Shown: in pieces, positions 38,468 through 46,619 of the stretch
How positions within the stretch are numbered: position 1 is the stretch's first letter
How the letters are laid out: the number at the start of each line of letters is the position of its first letter
NCBI GenBank assembly: GCA_002479255.1
Contig: DLMJ01000013.1
Span: 124,001-188,000, forward strand
Direction: 5' to 3'
Origin: Candidatus Binatus soli
GTDB taxonomy: Bacteria > Desulfobacterota > Binatia > Binatales > Binataceae
Length of the DNA: 64,000 nt
Position numbers and translations under genes: made by a program
Notes under the pieces: generated by a model
The model's database searches: none
Seen by the model: only the letters and a program-made list of their open reading frames with translations
What the model was told of the DNA's origin: nothing

Positions 38468-39589
38468 ATGGCGGCGAATCCCAAAGTAACCGGCGATACC
38501 ATCAGCGTCGAACGGCCAACCAGCCGCGAACAGTTGGATGAGTTCGCGCGCCTTCCATTTCAGGTTTACGACGCGCGCGACGCCTGGTGGCCGCCCGACA
38601 TGCAGAACGAGATCGATCTGCTGTCACGCCGCAGCCCGCTCTCGGCATGCCTCGAAGTTACGCCCTTTTGCGCGCGTCGTGCGGGCCGGGTCGTCGCGCG
38701 CGTCAGCGCGGTTATCAATCGCCGCTACATCGAACATTGGAACGAGCAACTCGGCCAGTTGATTCACTTCGAGGCGCTCGAAGGCGAGGACATCGCCATC
38801 GCCGCGATGCTCGATCAGGCCGTGCAATCGCTCCGCGAACGCGGCATGCGCGCCGTTCGCAGCGGCTTCGCGGCGTTTCTCGATTATCCCTACGCGATCG
38901 ACAACTACGACTTGTTGCCGTCGTTTCTGCTGCGCGGAAATCCTCCCGCATACCATCGCTACTTCAAGGAAGCCGGCTTCGTCACCGAAAAAGGGCAGGT
39001 CGATTACACCGCGCCGCTCGTGCCCGAAATCCTGGCGCGCTATCGCCGGATGGCCGACGCGGCTGCAATGGCCGGCGCCGGCATTGCGATCCAAAGTTGG
39101 CGCGAGTTCGGGTTTCTGGCCGCGATTGACGCGTGGACTGACGTGACCAACTCGGCGTTCGATCGCCATTGGGGATGGAATCCCGTGACGCGAGCGGAAG
39201 CGCGTCCGATGCTCACGTCGCTGTGGGGAACTCCCGTCGCCGATCTCTCGATGCTCGCGTCGATCGACGGCCAGTGCGTCGGCGCCGTCTTCTCGGTGCC
39301 CGATTTCAGCACCGCGCTTGCCCGGGTCCGCAGAGGCGCCCGGCTCGAACCCGAGCGCGGAGGCGGTACACGAGGCGCGCTGATAAATATCGGAGTCGTC
39401 GCGCGCGCCCGCGGACGCGGCGTGGCGCTTGCGATGGCGGCGCGATCGTTCCTGGCGATGGCGCAGCGCAAGATGCGCTTTGCCGGCTACACTCTGGTCC
39501 TCGACGACAACTGGGCCTCGCGCCGCACGGCGCTCAGCCTGGGCGCCCACGTCACCGGCAACTTCCTCACCTACCGCCGCGATTTGTAA
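38468..39589 (+). CDS. GNAT-like N-acyltransferase family protein
   Basis: A 373-residue protein with a C-terminal GNAT-like fold. GALINIGVVARARGRGVALAMAARSFLAMA (about 300-330) carries the acetyl-CoA-binding R-x-R-G-R-G-x-A turn. Then YTLVLDDNWASRRTALSLGA holds the Asn-x-x-Ser/Arg that closes many GNAT sites. The N-terminal half (PFQVYDARDAWWPPDM) is similar to a group of about 370-residue stand-alone proteins with two GNAT-like halves. The acyl acceptor is unknown; the family has been found next to lipid or antibiotic-resistance genes without clear function. It is a single gene 83 bp after purF. Confidence 0.7.
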   Translation: MAANPKVTGDTISVERPTSREQLDEFARLPFQVYDARDAWWPPDMQNEIDLLSRRSPLSACLEVTPFCARRAGRVVARVSAVINRRYIEHWNEQLGQLIHFEALEGEDIAIAAMLDQAVQSLRERGMRAVRSGFAAFLDYPYAIDNYDLLPSFLLRGNPPAYHRYFKEAGFVTEKGQVDYTAPLVPEILARYRRMADAAAMAGAGIAIQSWREFGFLAAIDAWTDVTNSAFDRHWGWNPVTRAEARPMLTSLWGTPVADLSMLASIDGQCVGAVFSVPDFSTALARVRRGARLEPERGGGTRGALINIGVVARARGRGVALAMAARSFLAMAQRKMRFAGYTLVLDDNWASRRTALSLGAHVTGNFLTYRRDL

Positions 39590-39730
39590 GGTTCGCGGCC
39601 CGCGGGGCTTCGGCTGCGACGCCGGAATGTTCCTTGACAAACTTCCGGCAGCGGGCGTTTACTCGTTAGTCAACCCCGGAACAGAACGCTGCCGCCGGGT
39701 CGCGGTCGAGTTAAAGTGATACTTTAGAAT

Positions 39731-41029
39731 ATGAAAAAGCCGAGCCAATTCCGCGTCCCGGCCCTGCTGGCGGTTATCGCAGTTTTTTTCGCGCTGACTC
39801 TCTCAATCACGCCGGCTCATGCCGGTGTCAAACCTGGTGACGTCATCACGCCAAAGAATGCGGAGCAGGTCCGGACGCTGGTAAGTCCGGGCGCCTACGT
39901 CGCAGTCGCCAAGGGCATGCAGATGAACATCGTGGCGCCGAGCCGGATCGATTGGCCGCCGCCTTATCAGGATGCGACCGAAAAGTACTCGGGCCAGGTG
40001 CGTCTGGGCCCGGACCATCGCGACCTGCTCGGCTACGTCGCCGGGCAGCCGTTCCCCATCCTCGATCCGAACGATCCCGACGTCGCGACCAAGATCATGT
40101 GGAACCAGTACCTCAAGCCGATCGCGACCGACGACTTCGATTTGCGCTATTTCGAATGCCAGGTGGCGAGGCAAAATCCCGGCGCGCAACAGCAGCTGAT
40201 GCTGCTGACCGAGACCGGGCATCTGGCAGGCTATTCCGATATCGGACGCACCGAGGTCGAGCCGTTGCCGGTTGACCCGGATTTCAAGATTAGCGGCGTC
40301 TGGTCGCGCGTCGGGGCGTATCCGACCCTCACGCCTGCCGAAGATCGCGGCAGCGGCGCAATCCGCTATCGCTACTGGGATGCGAACCATGGCGACGACG
40401 CGTGGGCATTCCTGGCGGGAACGCGGCGCGTGCGCCGTGTGAACGAAGTGATGATGAGTTCCTCGCCGGGACTCTCGACCTGGGACGCCGATCACGTCGG
40501 CGGATTTGGAGCCAAGCCGCAGGAGTACAACTTCAAATTCCTGGGCGATCGCAGCATGCTCGCCTGCGCGCACGCAATGAACTCGCCCGCGCATCCCTGC
40601 TCCACCGACGGCGGCGCTACGTCATGCACCGACGATTGGGAGATGCGTCATCTCTACGTGGTCGAAGTCACACCGCGTCCGGAAAGAATCGCGGGCGTCC
40701 TGCAGTCGAAGACGATCGTGTACGTTGACGGCGAGGGATGGTTCAGTCCGTACGTGGACAGCTACGATCGGAAGGGCGAGTTGTGGAAAACGCAAATTTA
40801 TCTTAACAGCTATCGCGATCGCCCGGTGCCCGACGCCAAGGTTGCCGTCTATCCGTTCAAGCGTGAATTCGGCACTGCGGCCTCCAGCATCGACTTGCAA
40901 TCCGGCGTCGCGACGACTTGCTACCTGCCCGGACCGGACACGCCTGAGCGCGAATGCTGGTACATCAACATGGGCGCGGTGGACAGGGAGTTCTTCACGA
41001 CCGAAGCGCTAACCAAAGCCGGGCATTAG
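39731..41029 (+). CDS. Exported DUF1329 protein
   Basis: A 432-residue protein of the DUF1329 family. The signal peptide is at 1-31 (PALLAVIAVFFALTLSITPAHA). The family start GVKPGDVITPKNAEQVRTLVSPG is visible, with WPPPYQDATEKYSGQVRL, the central RRVRRVNEVMMSSSPG and the end CWYINMGAVDREFFTTEAL. DUF1329 proteins are outer-membrane-associated beta-rich proteins with a LolB/LppX-like fold proposed to carry lipids or sterols, often near RND pumps and degradation genes. That role is inference here. A promoter of the form TTGACA (39634) - 18 bp - TTTACT is possible upstream. Confidence 0.85.
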   Translation: MKKPSQFRVPALLAVIAVFFALTLSITPAHAGVKPGDVITPKNAEQVRTLVSPGAYVAVAKGMQMNIVAPSRIDWPPPYQDATEKYSGQVRLGPDHRDLLGYVAGQPFPILDPNDPDVATKIMWNQYLKPIATDDFDLRYFECQVARQNPGAQQQLMLLTETGHLAGYSDIGRTEVEPLPVDPDFKISGVWSRVGAYPTLTPAEDRGSGAIRYRYWDANHGDDAWAFLAGTRRVRRVNEVMMSSSPGLSTWDADHVGGFGAKPQEYNFKFLGDRSMLACAHAMNSPAHPCSTDGGATSCTDDWEMRHLYVVEVTPRPERIAGVLQSKTIVYVDGEGWFSPYVDSYDRKGELWKTQIYLNSYRDRPVPDAKVAVYPFKREFGTAASSIDLQSGVATTCYLPGPDTPERECWYINMGAVDREFFTTEALTKAGH

Positions 41030-41047
41030 CAGGGGCCAGCCCCCTGC
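41029..41047. terminator. Bidirectional hairpin between convergent genes
   Basis: GCAGGGG (41029-41035), loop CCAGC, CCCCTGC (41041-41047). The stem overlaps the last base of the DUF1329 stop and adjoins the stop of the convergent cyclase gene. It has the same arms as the palindromes at 14353 and 16348. No T-run. Confidence 0.55.
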
Positions 41048-42139
41048 CTACTTGATCGCCAGCGCATTAGGCGGCGAGCCGATACCGCCGGGCACGTTGA
41101 GCGGCGCCGACGTGAGGAAAAAATCGTAGCGCCCGTCAGCCGCGCAATCTTCCGCCAGCCCCTCCAGATTCCACATCTCGCCGATCGGCATCCCGAAGAA
41201 CGCCAGCATGTGGAAATGAAGAAACTCCGTTTCCTCGCCCGCGGGTTTCGGCAACGCCTCGAGCGCCGGCGAATCCGATGCGACCGCCGCCAGATGATTG
41301 TCCCACAGCCATCTCGCCGTGCGTTCACTGGCCTCGATTCCCGGCACTACCGTCTCCCTCGCGAGCTCCGCCTTAATCTGCTGGCTCGCCGACAGGTAGA
41401 ACTTCGTCCATCCGATCCGAATCAGCAGGATATCGCCGGCACGCAGCGCGACGCCTTCTTCTTCGAGCGTGGCCTGCACGTCGTCGAGCGGAATCGACTT
41501 GTTCTTGGTGAAATCGATCGACTTGCCGATGCGATCGTAATAGCGCGCCACGTCGGCCAGCACTCCACGCCCGGCGATCCCGCGCCGCGCCAGGTTGTCG
41601 ATTCCCAGCCGCATCCCGCCTCGCCCGGTCATTTGATTGTCGGGAATTCCGTTGTATGCCCCGTAGATCGGATGCTTCACGTGAGCGAGCGCGTCCCATT
41701 GCGACGACGATTGCGGATAGAAGTTGTCCAGGTAGTCGTCGAGCACGAAGTCCGCGTTGGGGAAAATCTTGACCGTGTGGGTATGTCTGCCGCGGGTGAA
41801 CAGCGGCGGGTCGGGGATGTTGATCGGCAGATTCATCGCGAAGACTTTGCCCGAGCGAATCGACGCGGCGGCCGCAATCACGCGCTCCGGCGTCAGCAGG
41901 TTGATTGTTCCGACTTCGTCGTCGTCGCCGAACACTCCCCATGCCGCCCCCGCCGGCGCGCCTGCCCGTACCGGCAGGTCGTCGTAGCCGGGGATCTTCG
42001 GCGAATGCGCCACAGCTTCCACCACCGCGCGCGCGCGTTTGGCGCCTTTGGATGCGGCCTTCTTTCCTTGGGCCGCTTTGGGAGCGACTTTGCGGGACTT
42101 TGGCGCCGCTTTCTTCATTTTCTTTTTGGACGTGGCCAT
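41048..42139 (-). CDS. Cyclase family (KynB-like) metal hydrolase with basic N-terminal tail
   Basis: A 363-residue protein of the cyclase/kynurenine formamidase superfamily. The family region starts near residue 50 (WGVFGDDDEVGTINLLTPERV). It contains the metal-binding H-x-G-T-H-x-D type region only in altered form (SSSQWDALAHVKHPIYGAYNG, with Asp and His) and the later GIEASERTARWLWDNHLAAVASDSPALEA. The first 36 residues (KKKMKKAAPKSRKVAPKAAQGKKAASKG) are Lys/Ala/Pro-rich like histone H1 tails, unusual for this family. ATG at 42139 is preceded by AGGAGG at 7-8 bp; longer frames upstream are not protein-like. Substrate unknown; related enzymes open polyketide or formamide rings. Confidence 0.85.
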   Translation of the reverse strand: MATSKKKMKKAAPKSRKVAPKAAQGKKAASKGAKRARAVVEAVAHSPKIPGYDDLPVRAGAPAGAAWGVFGDDDEVGTINLLTPERVIAAAASIRSGKVFAMNLPINIPDPPLFTRGRHTHTVKIFPNADFVLDDYLDNFYPQSSSQWDALAHVKHPIYGAYNGIPDNQMTGRGGMRLGIDNLARRGIAGRGVLADVARYYDRIGKSIDFTKNKSIPLDDVQATLEEEGVALRAGDILLIRIGWTKFYLSASQQIKAELARETVVPGIEASERTARWLWDNHLAAVASDSPALEALPKPAGEETEFLHFHMLAFFGMPIGEMWNLEGLAEDCAADGRYDFFLTSAPLNVPGGIGSPPNALAIK

Positions 42140-42377
42140 TGGACGGATCCTCCTGAATTGCTCGAGCGCGACCGCATCTTCTCTTAACAGACCGCCCGCC
42201 AATGGCAAGCGTGGACTTCCTGCCCATCCTGGCCGCGCTCCACGCAATCGCGGCCACGGTTCGTGACGGTCAAATAACTGCCCGGCGGCCTTGAGAGCGA
42301 ATACGCGCGATGGTACTGTACGAGATTGCTCCTTGCTCCAACTTGGGGCTGAAACCCGTAAGGAGGATGTGCAGCGC

Positions 42378-42869
42378 GTGAGGCGCTACGAAACCATTTT
42401 TATTCTCCGCCCTGATTCGGGCGACCCCCAAATCAAGGAAACCATCAAACGCTACGAGGGTATCATCGCCGCCGGCGCCGGCGAGATGATCGAAACCGAG
42501 GAGTGGGGATCGCGCGAACTCGCCTACAAGATCAAGGGCGAGCGACGCGGTTTCTACGTCCGTCTGGACTATGTCTCGCCCGGCCCCGTGATGAACGAGG
42601 TCGAGCGCAACCTGCGGCTCTCCGATACCGTGCTGCGCTACCTGTCAGTGCTGGTGGACGACGACGCCGATGTGGCCAAGGCGCGCGAGGAACTCGAGGC
42701 GCGCAACCGCCGTATCGCCGAGGCCAAGGCTGCCCAGGAAGCGCGCGCAGCCGCCATGATGGCCTCGCGCGAGGAGAGGGCTGAGGAAGCACCCGACGCT
42801 CCCGAAGAAATAATGGAAGCGGCGGCCGAGGAAATCGCCGGGCCCGAAGGTGACACGGAACCGGATTGA
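42378..42869 (+). CDS. rpsF: 30S ribosomal protein S6
   Basis: S6 binds S18 and 16S rRNA in the small subunit. The core is clear: RRYETIFILRPD at the start, AAGAGEMIETEEWGSRELAYKIKGERRGFYVRLDYVSPG in the middle and LRYLSVLVDDD. After about residue 105 a long Ala/Glu-rich helix (EELEARNRRIAEAKAAQEA) and an acidic tail extend it to 163 residues, against about 100-135 usual. The start is GTG at 42378 because AGGAGG at 42361-42366 is 11 bp before it and homologues begin MRRYE. It overlaps the next gene by 20 bp. Confidence 0.93.
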   Translation: MRRYETIFILRPDSGDPQIKETIKRYEGIIAAGAGEMIETEEWGSRELAYKIKGERRGFYVRLDYVSPGPVMNEVERNLRLSDTVLRYLSVLVDDDADVAKAREELEARNRRIAEAKAAQEARAAAMMASREERAEEAPDAPEEIMEAAAEEIAGPEGDTEPD

Positions 42870-43161
42870 GCTCGAAGGCCGGCTGCTCAATCAGCCCGAA
42901 GTCCGCATCACCCCGGCAGGCATGCCCGTTCTCCGCTTCACCGTCGATTGCGGCGCGCCCGGCGAGGAACTGAGACTCGGGATCGTGATGACCGGTGAAT
43001 CCGCGCTGGCGGCAAAAAAGCTCCTGGCGCCAGGTCGCGAGGTTAAGGTGATCGGCAAGTTGGTCGGACCGAGGAGAGCGTTGAAAGGTGGCTCAAAGAC
43101 GCCCCGACCCGACGATGTCTTCGAAGTCGTCGCTGCGTCGATCGAGCGGCATGATTCGTGA
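42850..43161 (+). CDS. priB: PriB-like single-strand DNA-binding OB-fold protein
   Basis: A 103-residue OB-fold protein. It starts RIELEGRLLNQPEVRITPAGMPVLRFTVDC, the typical first strands of the SSB/PriB family, and later has VKVIGKLVGPRR. It lies between rpsF and rpsR, exactly where priB resides in many proteobacteria, and overlaps the end of rpsF. PriB stabilises PriA at stalled forks; whether this one works with PriA or is a minor SSB cannot be told from sequence. The start is GTG at 42850. Confidence 0.8.
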   Translation: MTRNRIELEGRLLNQPEVRITPAGMPVLRFTVDCGAPGEELRLGIVMTGESALAAKKLLAPGREVKVIGKLVGPRRALKGGSKTPRPDDVFEVVAASIERHDS

Positions 43162-43277
43162 GACGGAAGATGAAATGGAAGATGAAATGGAAGAATCGTA
43201 CGATCGAAAATTCGCCGCCGTCGGGGCTTATGAAGACAACCAAACTTTCGTCAAGGAAATGTTACCAGGGAATCTAA

Positions 43278-43634
43278 ATGGCTGACGAGGAAAGATCTGA
43301 AAGAGGCGGCGACCGGCCGCGGATCGAGGGCGGCGAAGGACGCGGACGCTACGGCGCACCACGCCCCGAGGGCGAACGCGGCGAGGGCCGCGGGGGCGGG
43401 ATGCGTCGGGGGCGCCCCGGTGGACGGCGTAAGGTATGCCGCTTTTGCGCCGACAAGACGCTCAAGGTCGATTACAAAGACGTGCGCACGCTCGGCAGTT
43501 TCATCTCCGAGGGCGGCAAGATAGTCCCCAGCCGGACCTCGGGCAATTGCGCCAAGCATCAGCGCCAACTTGCGGTGGCGATCAAGCGTGCTCGCGTGCT
43601 CGCGCTGCTGCCATTCTCGACGCTCGGAGTCTAG
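43278..43634 (+). CDS. rpsR: 30S ribosomal protein S18 with Arg/Gly-rich extension
   Basis: S18 partners S6 on the 30S platform. Residues from about 50 hold the full family pattern: KVCRFCADKTLKVDYKDVRTLGSFISEGGKIVPSRTSGNCAKHQRQLAVAIKRARVLALLPFS, here split by the two cysteines CRFC and the later NCAKHQ that can bind zinc. The first about 48 residues are an Arg/Gly/Glu-rich extension (GGEGRGRYG, GEGRGGGMRRGRPGGRR). This is unusually long, since S18 is typically 75-90 residues. ATG at 43278 follows CAGGGAA. The gap of 116 bp before it contains a short repeated GATGAAATGGAA string but no gene. Confidence 0.93.
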   Translation: MADEERSERGGDRPRIEGGEGRGRYGAPRPEGERGEGRGGGMRRGRPGGRRKVCRFCADKTLKVDYKDVRTLGSFISEGGKIVPSRTSGNCAKHQRQLAVAIKRARVLALLPFSTLGV

Positions 43635-43648
43635 ATCGGCTTAATCCA

Positions 43649-44605
43649 GTGACGCGCAAAGCTGTTATAGGGATGGTTCGCGCAGCCGCGCTGGCGGGGG
43701 CGTTCTTCCTCGCTGGAGGCGCGATACCGATGATCGGCGGGATTCTGATGATGCTCGCGCCTGCACCAATCATCGTCTATGCGGTCGGGCATCCCAGTCC
43801 CAACTTCCGCGCGACTATCGCGATCCTGCTCGCGACCGCATTCGTAGCGATCCTGGCGGGACCGTTCGCCGGTCTCGGCTACCTGGTGTCGTTCGGTCTC
43901 GGCACCGGGATCGTATGCTACATGCTCGAGCGGCGCTCCTCCTTCGAGATGATCACCGCGGTTGGCGCAGGCGCGATGGTTGCCGCTTCCGTCGTGGCAG
44001 CGCTCGCGGTCATGGGCGGCCCCGACGCGCTCATCAAGACCGTTCACGACGAACTTGCACAAGGGATGGCGCGCGGGCAGGAGTTCTACAAGCTTCTCGG
44101 GACTCAATCGACGATGCCGGCCGATACGCAAGCCAGCATCATTTCGTTCACGATGCGTCTGTCGCCGGCGTTCGCGCTGCTTGTCGCTGCAAGCTCGTTG
44201 CTGCTCAACCTGCGCGTGTTTTGGCGATGGGCCGGGCCGCAACGGCTGACGTACAGCTTGTTCGGCGATCTTTCGCGATGGTCGGCGAAGGAATGGCTGG
44301 TGTGGCTGTTGCTCGCGAGCGGGTTCGGGATGTTCATTCCGGTCCCGGCGGTAAGCGACATCGCGCTCAACGGCTTCATCTGTATCGCGGCGCTGTATTT
44401 TTGCCAGGGACTGGCGATCGTCGGGTTTTATTTTCAGTCGCTCGCGGTTCCGTCGATCGTACGCGGCATAATTTACTTTGTCGTGTTCGCGCAGCCGTTT
44501 GTGGCTGCACTCGTGTGCATCGCAGGCGTCTTCGATATGTGGATCGACTTCCGGCGGCTCAAGCCCCCCAGCCCGGAAGCGAACAACCTGGGCGATTTCT
44601 TCTAA
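43649..44605 (+). CDS. DUF2232 (YybS-like) integral membrane protein
   Basis: A 318-residue membrane protein with about eight hydrophobic segments (AALAGAFFLAGGAIPMIGGILMMLAPAPIIVYAVG at the N-terminus, then pairs to the end near FVAALVCIAGVFDMWIDFRRL). The layout and the PxxxG start resemble the DUF2232/YybS family, whose members lie between rpsR and rplI, as here. Biochemical function is unknown. Start: GTG at 43649 keeps the basic VTRKAVIGMVR before the first helix; ATG at 43673 is the alternative. Neither has a strong ribosome binding site. It begins 15 bp after rpsR and ends 32 bp before rplI. Confidence 0.75.
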   Translation: MTRKAVIGMVRAAALAGAFFLAGGAIPMIGGILMMLAPAPIIVYAVGHPSPNFRATIAILLATAFVAILAGPFAGLGYLVSFGLGTGIVCYMLERRSSFEMITAVGAGAMVAASVVAALAVMGGPDALIKTVHDELAQGMARGQEFYKLLGTQSTMPADTQASIISFTMRLSPAFALLVAASSLLLNLRVFWRWAGPQRLTYSLFGDLSRWSAKEWLVWLLLASGFGMFIPVPAVSDIALNGFICIAALYFCQGLAIVGFYFQSLAVPSIVRGIIYFVVFAQPFVAALVCIAGVFDMWIDFRRLKPPSPEANNLGDFF

Positions 44606-44636
44606 GAGCGGGGATGGAAACGAGGCGGTTAAGACA

Positions 44637-45092
44637 ATGAACGTGCAAGTCATACTCAACGAGGATCTTCCCAACCTGGGAAGGACCGGCGACGTGGTCA
44701 AGGTCCGCGCCGGCTACGCGCGCAACTATCTGTTGCCGCGCAAGCTCGCGGTCGAGGCGGATCAGAAAAATCTCCGCGCCTTCGAGCATCAAAAGCGCAC
44801 CGCCGCGCGCCGCCGCGAGGCCAAGCGCAACGATGCGCTCTCGATCAAGGCCAGGATCGAAGCGCTCGCGCTTACGCTCAACGCGCGCGCCGGCGAGGAG
44901 GGCAAGCTCTTCGGCTCGATTACCAGCATCGATCTCGAGCGCGCGCTCCGCGAGAATGGTCTCGATATCGAGCGGCGCAAAATTCACCTGCCCGAGCCAA
45001 TCAAGCAGCTCGGAGAATTCACGGTGCCGGTCAAGCTCGATTCCGAGGTTGAAGCCAGCTTGAAGATTACCGTCGCGGCGCAAGCCGAATGA
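44637..45092 (+). CDS. rplI: 50S ribosomal protein L9
   Basis: The 151-residue L9 has the N-terminal RNA-binding domain with the family signature GRTGDVVKVRAGYARNYLLPRKLA. The long central helix (about 42-75, rich in Lys/Arg/Ala) and the C-terminal domain (LFGSITSIDLERAL ... HLPEPIKQLGEFTVPVKL) follow. The ATG at 44637 is chosen by homology to MNVQVIL/MQVILLE starts; GAGGCGG lies 8-14 bp before. It ends the rpsF-priB-rpsR-DUF2232-rplI string. Confidence 0.97.
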   Translation: MNVQVILNEDLPNLGRTGDVVKVRAGYARNYLLPRKLAVEADQKNLRAFEHQKRTAARRREAKRNDALSIKARIEALALTLNARAGEEGKLFGSITSIDLERALRENGLDIERRKIHLPEPIKQLGEFTVPVKLDSEVEASLKITVAAQAE

Positions 45093-45105
45093 GGACTTGC
45101 CCGAT

Positions 45106-45747
45106 ATGATCAAACTCTACGACTTCCTTTCCTGCCCCTACGGCCAGAAAGTCCGCATCGTCCTGGCCGAGAAGGCCCTGACCTACGACCTCGTGGCGGT
45201 GGATTTGACTCAGCATGAAAATCGCAAGCCCGACTTTCTGCGGCTTAATCCGTTCGGACGCGTGCCGGTGCTCGTCGATGACGATACGACGGTTTACGAT
45301 TCGACTATCATCAACGAGTATCTCGAGGACGAGTATCCCGAGCCCCCGGTGCTGCCGCCGATCGGTTCCAGCGCGATGCGTTCGCGGGCGCGGTTGTTCG
45401 AAGATTTCGCCGACAGTTCGTTCACGCCGACGATCGGCCAGCTAATCGCCGAAGTCTCCAAGCCCGAGGGCGAACGCGATCAGAATCGCGTTCAGCGGCT
45501 CCATCAGTCGGTCGAGCGCGTGCTCGACTACCTCAACCATGAACTGCAAGGCAACAGTTTTCTCGCCGGCGAGTTCTCGGTCGCCGACATCGGATTTGCG
45601 CCGCGGATGCTGGTGCTGAACGAAATCGGAATCGACGTGCTCGGCAACAACCGCGGCAACATCGATGCGTGGATCAAGCGCATGATGGAGCGGCCGAGTA
45701 TCCGCAATCTGCAGGGCGTTGCCGCGGTGCCGGTGGCGGGCGGCTGA
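45106..45747 (+). CDS. Glutathione S-transferase family protein
   Basis: A 213-residue GST. The N-terminal thioredoxin-like domain (MIKLYDFLSCPYGQKVRIVLAEK, with Cys at 10 in the catalytic position) is followed by NPFGRVPVLVDDDTTVYDSTIINEYL, the glutathione-binding cis-Pro and Ser/Glu. The helical C-terminal domain has LAGEFSVADIGFAPRM. It resembles stringent-starvation-protein and theta/beta-like GSTs; the substrate is unknown. ATG at 45106 follows GAGGA at 10 bp; an in-frame TTG three codons earlier is too close to it. It starts 13 bp after rplI. Confidence 0.9.
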   Translation: MIKLYDFLSCPYGQKVRIVLAEKALTYDLVAVDLTQHENRKPDFLRLNPFGRVPVLVDDDTTVYDSTIINEYLEDEYPEPPVLPPIGSSAMRSRARLFEDFADSSFTPTIGQLIAEVSKPEGERDQNRVQRLHQSVERVLDYLNHELQGNSFLAGEFSVADIGFAPRMLVLNEIGIDVLGNNRGNIDAWIKRMMERPSIRNLQGVAAVPVAGG

Positions 45748-45936
45748 TCGATTTACGCGATGGATGGGCGCGCAAGCGCGGGCCGCAAGGTCGGCGCGGC
45801 GTAGCTCGGGCTACCATCCCCGACACATGCGGCTGAAAGCGCGCGCGCCATCCGGATTTTCCGGACGGTGCGCGACGCAATAATGAGGAAACGGATCTAG
45901 TGACGGACTAGGTAAATTATATGATCCGCATCGCAG

Positions 45937-46236
45937 TTAATAGCGGGAGTCCGCTCCCATTTCGTCCTCTTCGCTATGCGTCGGCCCAACCCCGGTGGGG
46001 CGGAACAGTAGCTTGGCAGCGAAGAGCTTTTCGCCCATGCGTCCCAGCGACTTGAGTGAGCCGCCATGCCGCTTGCAGTGCGGACATGCCATCGAACCGC
46101 TGAGAAGGCTGGCGTTTTGAGGCGTTATTCTGAGGTCGAATCTAAAACCGCAGCCGGGATTCTGACAAATCGTGCGGTAAACGATTCCCTGGCTACCGGT
46201 TGTTCTCGATTCATTTCGGCTAACTGCTGTTTGCAT
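45937..46236 (-). CDS. Small zinc-ribbon protein
   Basis: A 99-residue protein I do not recognise beyond its metal site. CQNPGC (about residues 26-31) and CPHC (about 51-54) make a four-cysteine zinc ribbon, with FRFDLRITPQNASLLSGSMA between them. The C-terminal part is basic then acidic (SEEDEMGADSRY). ATG at 46236 has AGGAGG 9-14 bp upstream on the minus strand. A longer frame continues upstream without a plausible start. It diverges from glgC across a 383-bp gap. Possibly a DNA- or RNA-binding accessory factor; no evidence for a specific role. Confidence 0.7.
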   Translation of the reverse strand: MQTAVSRNESRTTGSQGIVYRTICQNPGCGFRFDLRITPQNASLLSGSMACPHCKRHGGSLKSLGRMGEKLFAAKLLFRPTGVGPTHSEEDEMGADSRY

Positions 46237-46619
46237 TTTCTGTATCCTCCTCTCATCGCGCTCCATCGCGAGAGGCTCGCACATCCGACTACCATAATCG
46301 GTGTAGCAGTTTAGACGTAATACCCTCACGGAAGTTTCAAGCAAATGGCGTGCCTTTCGGCACAATTAGCGGCAAGATGTAAAATCGAGTAAAATCAAGC
46401 CAAATTTACCGCGCCGAAACTTCTTTTGTGTGACTCACTCGTGCCACTATCCAAAGATTCCTGCGGTATTTGCTACAACTCAGAGATTTCACGGATGAAA
46501 AAAGCTGCACCTCAGCGCCGGACGGATGGGTTTCCGATGTTGCCCCGAGCAACCTGTATTTGGCGCGCTTATTTTGCCCAGGCGAGCCGCGCAACGACGA
46601 TTCGAGTTCTTTTGCTCAA
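46237..46619. other. Long AT-richer divergent intergenic region before glgC
   Basis: 383 bp between the zinc-ribbon gene and glgC, with lower GC (about half) than the surroundings. It contains short direct repeats (AAAATCGAGTAAAATCAAG near 46381) and CCTTTCGGCAC-type small hairpins. It must hold the promoters of both genes, but no clear -35/-10 pair or known riboswitch stands out. The frame before glgC is open for 50 codons but is not GlgC-like. Confidence 0.5.

Noticed and set aside
43088..43285. Short plus-strand frame between priB and rpsR
   Set aside because: It overlaps priB out of frame and the acidic repeat (DEMEDEMEE) comes from a small DNA repeat; no binding site or known similarity.
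45748..45936. tRNA-like gene after the GST
   Set aside because: Several hairpins but no acceptor/T-arm arrangement; I see no tRNA anywhere in the window.
46066..46314. Plus-strand frame opposite the zinc-ribbon gene
   Set aside because: The minus strand has the four-cysteine site and a strong ribosome binding site; the plus frame has neither.
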